A stretch of 10,004 nt of DNA from Candidatus Bathyarchaeota archaeon (GTDB taxonomy: Archaea > Thermoproteota > Bathyarchaeia > Bathyarchaeales > B26-1): assembly GCA_003662645.1 (NCBI GenBank), contig QMYL01000019.1, positions 1-10,004 of the forward strand, read 5' to 3'. The notes beneath the pieces are model-generated. The model was not told the origin of the DNA and searched no databases. It worked only from the letters and a program-made list of their open reading frames with translations. Below are positions 1 through 5,142 of this stretch, one piece after another (position 1 is the stretch's first letter; every line of letters begins with the position of its first letter). Both the position numbers and the translations under genes were made by a program.

Positions 1-137
1 AAGTCGGGTTTCAACTCAAGGGTCTTATCGACCACCTCCTCAAAGGCCCTCTTGAAGTCTTCACGTCGGATGGCTAGGTTATACTGTTCGTATCCCAGGT
101 GTATATCCGCGACGTGAACGAAGCTGAAGGGTTTCAC
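1..137 (-). CDS. mre11: Mre11 DNA repair exonuclease, N-terminal fragment (runs off the left edge)
   Basis: The minus strand from a GTG at 137 reads 45 residues to the window edge without a stop. The residues begin VKPFSFVHVADIHLGYEQYN and continue with an Arg-rich REDF segment and an AFEEVVDKTLELKPD-like helix. D11-x-H13 is metallophosphoesterase motif I, which binds the catalytic metal. The order DxHLG, QY, REDF, AF..VVD.. is typical of archaeal Mre11, the Mn-dependent nuclease that works with Rad50 in double-strand-break end processing. An in-frame TGA lies just upstream and no other start codon lies between it and the GTG, so the start is well fixed. Purine-rich AAGGGGAT lies shortly before it. 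The gene is first in its operon on this side because its neighbour is divergent; the usual partners rad50, herA and nurA would lie beyond the edge. Only motif I is visible, so a different phosphoesterase is possible but less likely. Confidence 0.85.
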   Translation of the reverse strand, partial: MKPFSFVHVADIHLGYEQYNLAIRREDFKRAFEEVVDKTLELKPD

Positions 138-266
138 GATCCCTATCCCCTTCCCTACGCTCCATATTCACGTAATTATTAGATGTGAAGGGTGATATAA
201 CCAGGCGCCCTTTAAATCGTCAACCATCGGACAATAATATATGAGTAGAGTTATAAACCTATAAGC
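138..266. promoter_or_regulatory. Divergent promoter region between mre11 and the sialidase-like gene
   Basis: This gene-free stretch is AT-rich in its middle. For the rightward gene, an AT run at 233-242 (AATAATATAT) is centred about 29 nt before the ATG at 267, and no Shine-Dalgarno sequence precedes that ATG, which fits a leaderless or nearly leaderless transcript. For mre11, an AT-rich box at 171-181 lies about 40 nt before its GTG on the minus strand, leaving a short leader that carries an AAGGGG ribosome-binding sequence. Box positions are judged by eye. No RNA gene or clear dyad was found here. Confidence 0.4.
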
Positions 267-1346
267 ATGTCTGAGAGGGAGTCTTTCGGTTTAGGGTTCG
301 AAGACGAGGTTATGGTTGGCTCCATCAAGCGGGTTAGAAGGTACCTCATAACACCGCTGGGCGGATACTTCCCGGTTCTGATCAAGATGATGAACGGCGA
401 GTTGGCCGCGGTCTTCCGGATGGGGGACTACCACATAGGCCAGAGGAGCAGGATCGAGATCTCAAAATCGAATGACGGAGGTAAGACCTGGACCATGCCG
501 AGGGTTGTCACATGCTCTGAGACCGATGATAGAAACCCAGCCCTCTGCCAGTTGAGGGATGGAACACTACTCCTAGCCTTCGGCAGGCTCTGGGGCTACC
601 GGAGGGGGAGGGTTATAGAACGTTCAAGGTGGCGCTTCGAGATACTAATAACCAGATCGAGGGATATGGGCGATTCTTGGAGTGAACCGACACCTATAGA
701 GATAGAGGACTCCTCCCTAAATTTGAAGCCGCTCTCCTCACCCTACGGCAGGATGATCCAGCTCGAGGATGGGACGATCCTGATGGCCGTCTACAGCGGA
801 GAAGATGGAAGCGATGGGTTGTACTCAAGCTACATCCTCCGCTCAGAGGACGACGGGTACACATGGGGCGATGCAACCCTCATAGCTAGGGGGTACAGCG
901 AGACCGCTATAATACAACTCCCAGATGGGGAGCTGGTCGCCGCCCTTAGAGGTCCATACCCGGGGGAGGATCAGTGCGTATCCATAAGCCGATCGAAAGA
1001 CCTGGGATACACATGGACTGAACCAGTTAGGGTAACGAGAGGAGGGGAGCATCCCGGAGACCTCTGCTTGTTGGAGAGTGGGAGCCTACTCCTCACATTC
1101 GGCCATAGGAGGGTCCCCTACGGCGTCCATGCGGTTATAAGTCGGGATGGTGGGAGGACTTGGCTCTTCGATAGGAGGGCCGCCCTAGTCTCCTATGCAA
1201 CAGATCGGGATTGCGGGTACCCGAGTACTGTGCAACTCGACGACGGGACGATATACACGGCATACTATGCGACTACATGCTTGAAGTTCAGGGAGTTCGG
1301 CATACACGCGGCAGGGGTTGCCTATAGGGAGGAGTTATTCCTGTAA
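267..1346 (+). CDS. Sialidase/BNR-repeat family six-bladed beta-propeller protein
   Basis: A 359-residue protein with five Asp-box (BNR) motifs of the form S-x-D-x-G-x-T/S-W, at about residues 68-75, 131-138, 193-200, 243-250 and 292-299. Between them are recurrent L-x-DGT/DGE strand signatures, as expected for a six-bladed propeller of the exo-sialidase superfamily. Residues 211-228 (SETAIIQLPDGELVAALR) resemble the sialidase Glu-to-Arg segment, and GYPS at 317-320 falls where the catalytic Tyr strand lies in sialidases. I cannot see the classical FRIP arginine motif. There is no signal peptide or membrane segment, so it is probably cytoplasmic. Known members cleave sialic acids or related glycosides, but the substrate here cannot be inferred and it may be a different glycosidase or a non-enzymatic propeller. 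It stands alone and converges on the URO-D-like gene with about 9 nt between the two stop codons. The ATG at 267 fits the promoter spacing. Confidence 0.75.
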   Translation: MSERESFGLGFEDEVMVGSIKRVRRYLITPLGGYFPVLIKMMNGELAAVFRMGDYHIGQRSRIEISKSNDGGKTWTMPRVVTCSETDDRNPALCQLRDGTLLLAFGRLWGYRRGRVIERSRWRFEILITRSRDMGDSWSEPTPIEIEDSSLNLKPLSSPYGRMIQLEDGTILMAVYSGEDGSDGLYSSYILRSEDDGYTWGDATLIARGYSETAIIQLPDGELVAALRGPYPGEDQCVSISRSKDLGYTWTEPVRVTRGGEHPGDLCLLESGSLLLTFGHRRVPYGVHAVISRDGGRTWLFDRRAALVSYATDRDCGYPSTVQLDDGTIYTAYYATTCLKFREFGIHAAGVAYREELFL

Positions 1347-1355
1347 TGGGAGCTA

Positions 1356-2423
1356 TCACGGGCGGTTCCTCCTATACCTACGACTGCACTCCATGAAGAA
1401 CTCGAACTTCTCCCTAGACATGTTAATCGGGATTCCGCCCTCGGAGTCCAGTATGTAGCCTCCTCCCGGACTCCCTATTGAGAGCCTATCCTTTATATGC
1501 TCCCTCAACTCGTCAAGAGTCATCTCGCCTATGAACTTGCTTATCCCGCCCTGCAGCGTTATCCGGTCCCCAAACTTCTCTTTCAACTCTTTCAAATCCA
1601 TGTTGTCGCTCGGCCCCACAGGGTTTATCACGTCAAGTTTGGCGTCTACGAGTAGGTGGAAGATCGCGTTTATGTTGCCGTGGCTGTGCATATTGACGAA
1701 TGCTCCATGTTTATGGGCTAGATCTATCAACCTCCTATGCCATGGGTAGATTATCTCCTCATAGATCTTTGGGGAGATGAACATCCCCTTATTATACCCT
1801 AAGTCGTCAACCCAACCTATACTGTGAACCCCGGTCTCAAGCAGGTTCTTGGCAGCCTTGTAGTTGAATTCCCCAAGTTTTCCGATTATCCTCATGGCGA
1901 AGGGCTTATTCAGAAGTAGACCCTTCAACCAGAGGTTGAATGGGCATAGGAAGTACCAGACTCCCGAGAAGAATCCGTTTATACCACACGACGTGAAGTA
2001 GCCCTTCTCTGTGAAATATCTAACGCGTTCCCTTATCCCCTCATACCTCTCCGGGTCATCCGGGTCCGGGAGTTCAAGCTTATCTAGGTCATCCTCGCTC
2101 ATGACCGGGTAGTGGATGTACCTCCTCTCGAAGGAGAACGGCCGCCTCATTATCATCCACCTAGCCCCGGTCTCCCACTCGATTATCCAGTAATCCCTCC
2201 CAGTCTCCACAACCTTTGACCTGAAACCGCCTCCGCCACAGCTTATGGTGAAGTGGTCTAGGAACTCGGCGTACTTTACGGCCCTCTTGAGGTCATCCTT
2301 TATACCTGAAAGGTTCGGGGCGAACTTCGACTCCGCCATCCTATCCATGAAGTATATAGCCTGTGGTACAACATCGGGCTCCTCGTGTAGTATCGTCGAT
2401 AATACGCATTCCAGCTTACTCAT
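1356..2423 (-). CDS. Uroporphyrinogen decarboxylase (URO-D) superfamily protein, possible corrinoid/methyl-transfer enzyme
   Basis: About 355 residues from the ATG at 2423; a GTG at 2426 is equally possible, and an upstream GTG at 2471 would add a low-complexity Arg/Gly tail that I reject. Matches to the URO-D/MtaA fold include the DDLGYNKGMFISPKIYEEII segment (about residues 206-225), the LAHKHG helix, then HSHGN (246-250), a DVINPVGP strand and the LQGGIS turn. The superfamily covers HemE and the methylcobamide:coenzyme M methyltransferases (MtaA/MtbA/CmuA type). Heme synthesis is unlikely because HemE substrate-binding features are not evident. The MtaA zinc signature HxC is HxH here and the later ligand Cys is not apparent, so the metal site, if any, differs. 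No corrinoid protein or methyltransferase partner is in the window. The ribosome-binding sequence is a tandem GGAGGG on the minus strand. Function stays open. Confidence 0.75.
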   Translation of the reverse strand: MSKLECVLSTILHEEPDVVPQAIYFMDRMAESKFAPNLSGIKDDLKRAVKYAEFLDHFTISCGGGGFRSKVVETGRDYWIIEWETGARWMIMRRPFSFERRYIHYPVMSEDDLDKLELPDPDDPERYEGIRERVRYFTEKGYFTSCGINGFFSGVWYFLCPFNLWLKGLLLNKPFAMRIIGKLGEFNYKAAKNLLETGVHSIGWVDDLGYNKGMFISPKIYEEIIYPWHRRLIDLAHKHGAFVNMHSHGNINAIFHLLVDAKLDVINPVGPSDNMDLKELKEKFGDRITLQGGISKFIGEMTLDELREHIKDRLSIGSPGGGYILDSEGGIPINMSREKFEFFMECSRRYRRNRP

Positions 2424-2435
2424 CACCAACGGGGA

Positions 2436-2449
2436 CCCTCCGGCCCTCC
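2436..2449 (-). promoter_or_regulatory. Tandem Shine-Dalgarno sequence for the URO-D-like gene
   Basis: Read on the minus strand this is GGAGGG-CC-GGAGGG, two perfect anti-16S sequences in a row. The inner copy ends 12 nt before the ATG at 2423 and 9 nt before the GTG at 2426. It supports a start at 2426 or 2423 rather than the longer frame starting at 2471. Confidence 0.55.
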
Positions 2450-2522
2450 ATCGACCAGACCGACCGGACACGCAGATACCAATCTATTGGATCAACCTTT
2501 TTTAGTTTATCGTCGCTTCTAA

Positions 2523-2530
2523 TTTTAAAG
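2523..2530 (+). promoter_or_regulatory. Putative TATA box of deoxyhypusine synthase
   Basis: TTTTAAAG lies in an AT-rich stretch of the divergent intergenic region. Its centre is about 25 nt before position 2551, so transcription should start near 2550-2553. This gives either a leaderless message from the GTG at 2550 or a leader of about 15-18 nt for the ATG at 2568. Position judged by eye. Confidence 0.4.
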
Positions 2531-2567
2531 GTGATCGGCTTAACGGAAGGTGGATGGTGCCGTATTA

Positions 2568-3599
2568 ATGGAGGGCTCCTCAAGGTTCCTTAAAGATAGG
2601 GTGATACCAATCGACGTTGAGAAGACGGGTAGGGTCTCAGATATACTCATGAGCTTCAACGATACATCCTTCCAGTCTAGAAACCTGGCTAAGTGTGTTG
2701 AGATCTACCTGAAGATGCTTGAGGACCCCGACGACCCAACGATATTTCTCGGTCTCGCCGGTGCCATGGTGCCCGCTGGAATGAAGAAGGTCATATCGAC
2801 GATGATCAAAAGGCGTATGGTGGACGTAATCGTTACGACTGGGGCGAACGCGTACCACGACCTAGCTGAGGCCTTCGGATGCTACCACTATAAGGGTTCA
2901 CCACACGTCGATGATAGGGAGCTCCACAGACACGGGATAGACAGGATCTACGATACCTTCGCATCTGAGGATGGATACCGCAGGGTTGATGAGAGAGTGG
3001 CAAGGTTAGCCGATGAGTTGATTGGTAAACACCCTGGGCTATGCAGGATCTCGAGTAGGAGGTTCACACATGAGCTCGGTAGGTTAATCGATAGAGAAGG
3101 CTTGAGGGAGGAGAGGGAGGGTTCATTCCTGTGGAACGCTTGGCGCCATAATGTCCCGGTATTCATACCTGCACTATGCGACAGCTCCATAGGCCTAGCC
3201 TTAACGAAGCATTACATCCGTTCATCAAAGACGGGGTCAACCCCGATCGTGATAGATCAGATAATGGACAACTACGAGATATACGAGATAAAGAGGTCGT
3301 CTAAGAAGACTGGGGTCATATTCATCGGTGGAGGGGTCCCGAAGAACTACATACAACAGGTGGCCTACCTAGAGGGTTTAATGGACGGCTCAACAAGGGG
3401 CCACGACTACGGCTTCCAGATAACAACCGACAGACCGGAGTGGGGAGGGTTATCCGGGTGCACCTTTAAGGAGGGTGTGAGCTGGGGTAAGGTTAAGGAT
3501 GACAGGGAGTTCGTGACGTGCTACTGCGACGCAACTATAGCCCTACCACTAATAGTAAGGGCGGTCCTGGAGAGGTTAAACAACCAGACAAAACCGTGA
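2568..3599 (+). CDS. dys: Deoxyhypusine synthase
   Basis: Transfers the aminobutyl group of spermidine to a lysine of aIF5A in an NAD-dependent reaction, the first step of hypusine formation. The protein has 343 residues from the ATG at 2568; an in-frame GTG at 2550 would add six. Seen in order (numbering from 2568): an LGLAGAMVPAG segment near 62-71, TTGAN near 90-94, HYKG...VDD...GIDRIYDTF near 107-131, PALCDSSIG near 201-208, GGGVPKN near 254-260, TTDRPEWGGLSG near 286-297, and the active-site block E302-GVSW306-GK308. The E-x3-W-x-K spacing equals human Glu323/Trp327/Lys329, so the catalytic lysine is present. The residue after the GGGVPK lysine, His288 in human DHS by my alignment, is Asn. 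It is divergent from the URO-D-like gene and followed by the polyamine genes speD and bpsA, which fits a spermidine user. Related homospermidine-synthase-like enzymes share this fold, but an archaeal DHS role is most likely. Confidence 0.92.
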   Translation: MEGSSRFLKDRVIPIDVEKTGRVSDILMSFNDTSFQSRNLAKCVEIYLKMLEDPDDPTIFLGLAGAMVPAGMKKVISTMIKRRMVDVIVTTGANAYHDLAEAFGCYHYKGSPHVDDRELHRHGIDRIYDTFASEDGYRRVDERVARLADELIGKHPGLCRISSRRFTHELGRLIDREGLREEREGSFLWNAWRHNVPVFIPALCDSSIGLALTKHYIRSSKTGSTPIVIDQIMDNYEIYEIKRSSKKTGVIFIGGGVPKNYIQQVAYLEGLMDGSTRGHDYGFQITTDRPEWGGLSGCTFKEGVSWGKVKDDREFVTCYCDATIALPLIVRAVLERLNNQTKP

Positions 3600-3607
3600 A
3601 AAGAAAA

Positions 3608-3620
3608 AGTTTATTTTAGG
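3608..3620 (+). terminator. T-rich stretch after deoxyhypusine synthase, possible terminator
   Basis: Eight nucleotides past the dys stop codon comes a T-rich tract (AGTTTATTTTAGG). Archaeal termination commonly uses T-rich tracts without a hairpin. The same AT-rich block could equally be promoter for the leader of speD, so the call is tentative. Confidence 0.3.
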
Positions 3621-3630
3621 AAGCAAATAC

Positions 3631-3639
3631 TATTATTTT
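3631..3639 (+). promoter_or_regulatory. Putative TATA box before the speD leader
   Basis: TATTATTTT is centred about 26 nt before position 3661, which would start the transcript at the foot of the hairpin at 3664. Other AT-rich boxes lie at 3611-3617 and 3649-3656, so the exact promoter is unsettled. Confidence 0.35.
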
Positions 3640-3655
3640 CTAGATAAGATAATAA

Positions 3656-3744
3656 ATGAAATACTCCGAGAACTTCAAGAGGACATGAAACCGTGTTAGG
3701 TCGGTTCGATGGTCCTCAAAGTCCTTCGGAGAATTCGACGGTAA
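3656..3744 (+). other. Three very short upstream ORFs in the speD leader
   Basis: Three ATG-led mini-ORFs tile the leader: 3656-3688 (MKYSENFKRT), 3685-3699 (MKPC) and 3709-3744 (MVLKVLRRIRR). The first and second overlap in an ATGA stop-start, the usual arrangement for translational coupling. The third ends 6 nt before the speD ATG and has five basic residues among eleven. None has a well-spaced Shine-Dalgarno, and about one or two ATGs are expected by chance in a stretch this size. They are recorded as possible uORFs, not as established genes. Confidence 0.25.
3664..3731 (+). ncRNA. Long imperfect hairpin in the speD leader: candidate cis-regulatory RNA or small RNA
   Basis: The RNA strand folds on itself by eye into four stacked stems: 3664-3670 with 3725-3731 (7 bp including one G-U), 3672-3675 with 3719-3722 (4 bp), 3679-3684 with 3712-3717 (6 bp, perfect) and 3689-3693 with 3702-3706 (5 bp, perfect). 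It closes on an 8-nt loop at 3694-3701. The internal loops are small, except AUGA (3685-3688) facing CGAUG (3707-3711), which holds opposed GA steps. That is 22 base pairs in 68 nt. A TATA-like box lies at the right distance to start transcription at its foot, and it ends 19 nt before the speD ATG. It could be a 5' leader regulating speD-bpsA, or a separate small RNA. I do not recognise it as a known riboswitch, C/D or H/ACA family. Confidence 0.5.
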
Positions 3745-3750
3745 CGGTGG

Positions 3751-4122
3751 ATGTTCAAGATGGGCATCCACGTTATCGCCGAATTCATCGGCGTAGACCC
3801 GAAGAAGATTTCGAGGGTCGAAGAGACCCGGAAGATTTTGGATAGGGTTATCTCTAAATCTGGTCTAAGATGCATCTCCTCCAGTTTCCACCAATTTGAG
3901 CCTTATGGTGTATCCGCTGTTTATCTCCTCCGTGAGTCGCATCTGAGCGTCCACACGTGGCCTGAGTATGGGTATATAGCCCTAGACATATTCACCTGTG
4001 GGAGTGAGGGGGACGCGCTAAAGGCTTACGAGCTGATGGTCGAGGAGTTCAAGCCCAAGTTCATCGAGAAGCAGGTGATAAGGAGGAATCTATACGAGAG
4101 GTATAGAGGCACAGATACTTGA
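3751..4122 (+). CDS. speD: S-adenosylmethionine decarboxylase proenzyme (pyruvoyl-dependent, prokaryotic class 1B)
   Basis: Makes decarboxylated SAM, the aminopropyl donor for polyamine synthesis. The protein has 123 residues, the usual length. From the ATG at 3751 it opens MFKMGIHVIAEF, matching the family start, and contains FHQFEPYGVSAV (46-57) and RESHLSVHTWPEYGY (61-75). Self-cleavage would occur between Glu62 and Ser63, with Ser63 becoming the pyruvoyl group. His68 and Cys83 (FTCG) are the processing and catalytic residues, and all three positions equal those of the Thermotoga maritima enzyme. GGTGG directly abuts the start codon, so an ATG at 3760 is possible, but family length favours 3751. 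The gene is followed after a single base by bpsA, surely co-transcribed. Its unusual structured leader suggests regulation at the RNA level (inference). Confidence 0.95.
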   Translation: MFKMGIHVIAEFIGVDPKKISRVEETRKILDRVISKSGLRCISSSFHQFEPYGVSAVYLLRESHLSVHTWPEYGYIALDIFTCGSEGDALKAYELMVEEFKPKFIEKQVIRRNLYERYRGTDT

Positions 4123-4123
4123 C

Positions 4124-5125
4124 GTGCTCGCCCGCTCCGGTAAGTCTGTATGGGAGCTTCTAGACTCGAACCAACACCTAGTAGCCGAATTCATCGAAGC
4201 CCTAAATAACCTATACAGGAAGGGGCTCATACAGACCGACGGCGAGAAGTTATACCTAACGGAGGAGGGGAGGAGGAAGGTCTCGGATGAAGTCATAAAC
4301 CTTGAGAGCGGTATCTGCAGGGAGTGCGGCGGGAGGACTATAAAGTTCGATGGGAAGTTTAGGGAGGTGCTTAAGGAGTTTAGGAGGATCGCGGACGGTA
4401 GGCCTAAGCCGACCCTAAAATATTTCCAGGGTTATATGAGGGAGTATGACGTTGTGGCTAGGGTTGCCTTGATGCACCACTACGGCGACCTAGCTGGTAA
4501 CGACTTCATACTAATAGGTGACGACGACCTGTTGAGCGTGGCCCTATCCCTAACCGGCGTTGTTGGTAGGGTTCTAGTTCTCGATATAGATGAGCGTATC
4601 GGAGATTTCCTGGGGGAGGTTAATAGGGAGTACGGCTTCTCGATAGAGTTCAGGAGGTATAACGTAGCCGACCCGCTTCCGGAGGACCTAATTGGAGCTT
4701 TCGATGTATTCTCATCCGAGCCCCTGGAGACGGTTACGGGCTTGAGGGCCTTCGTGGCGCGTGGAGTCTCCTGCTTGAGGAAGCATGGCGTCGGATACTT
4801 TGGGCTTACAACCGCTGAGGCCTCGCGTAGGAAATGGATCAGCATAGAACGTCTCCTTACCAGGATGAACTGTGTGATAACCGATATAATTAGGGGTTTC
4901 TCACGTTACCCGATGAGGTATGAGACGATAGACTACGAAACCTTCGTGGATCGGTTTGACTTCCCGGTTAAGGTTAACCCCGGAATAGACTGGTACAAAT
5001 CCGCGTTGTTCAGGTTTGAGGTTCTTGGTGAACCTAGGCTTGTGATAGACCCTGCGAAGAGGTTGAGGATAACCTTCTTCGACCCCGTTGAGGACGCAAC
5101 CTACCCAGCGGAGTCATTAATGTGA
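4124..5125 (+). CDS. bpsA: N4-bis(aminopropyl)spermidine synthase (branched-chain polyamine synthase)
   Basis: Adds aminopropyl groups from decarboxylated SAM to the N4 of spermidine, giving branched polyamines typical of thermophiles. The 333 residues begin at a GTG one base after the speD stop. An N-terminal winged-helix-like region (1-55) ends in LYLTEEGR and is followed by a C65-x2-C68 pair. A Rossmann-type aminopropyltransferase domain follows, with the GDDD signature (132-135), LDIDER (153-158) and SSEPLETV (197-204). These match the DUF43/BpsA family (Thermococcus TK1691). The C-terminal DPVEDATYP segment is also family-like. The reading frame stays open upstream to 4082 and encodes a family-like helix (YTRGIEAQILDV), but that stretch holds no ATG, GTG or TTG, so the native protein may be longer than the GTG start allows. 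Its partner speD supplies the substrate. It converges on the tes-like gene with 17 nt between. Confidence 0.93.
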   Translation: MLARSGKSVWELLDSNQHLVAEFIEALNNLYRKGLIQTDGEKLYLTEEGRRKVSDEVINLESGICRECGGRTIKFDGKFREVLKEFRRIADGRPKPTLKYFQGYMREYDVVARVALMHHYGDLAGNDFILIGDDDLLSVALSLTGVVGRVLVLDIDERIGDFLGEVNREYGFSIEFRRYNVADPLPEDLIGAFDVFSSEPLETVTGLRAFVARGVSCLRKHGVGYFGLTTAEASRRKWISIERLLTRMNCVITDIIRGFSRYPMRYETIDYETFVDRFDFPVKVNPGIDWYKSALFRFEVLGEPRLVIDPAKRLRITFFDPVEDATYPAESLM

Positions 5126-5142
5126 AAACTTAGGATTCGCTC

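Noticed and set aside
1356..2423. Assignment as HemE (uroporphyrinogen decarboxylase of heme synthesis)
   Set aside because: HemE-type substrate-binding features are not evident, the HSHGN motif belongs to the divergent methyltransferase-like branch, and no heme genes are nearby.
2424..2471. N-terminal extension of the URO-D-like protein to the GTG at 2471
   Set aside because: The encoded Arg/Gly-rich peptide does not look like the family, and the stretch carries the tandem Shine-Dalgarno for the downstream start.
3703..3709. GGTTCGA, the T-loop consensus of tRNA genes
   Set aside because: The flanks do not form a T-stem, and no D-arm, anticodon arm or acceptor stem can be assembled around it.
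3664..3731. Box H/ACA guide RNA: pocket-like AACUUCAA/AAAGUCC between two stems, an AGA near the 3' foot and an upper internal loop with GA steps
   Set aside because: The pocket strands are themselves complementary (ACUU/AAGU), no ACA follows the lower stem, and the upper loop does not match a canonical K-turn. Kept only as a possible alternative for the hairpin.
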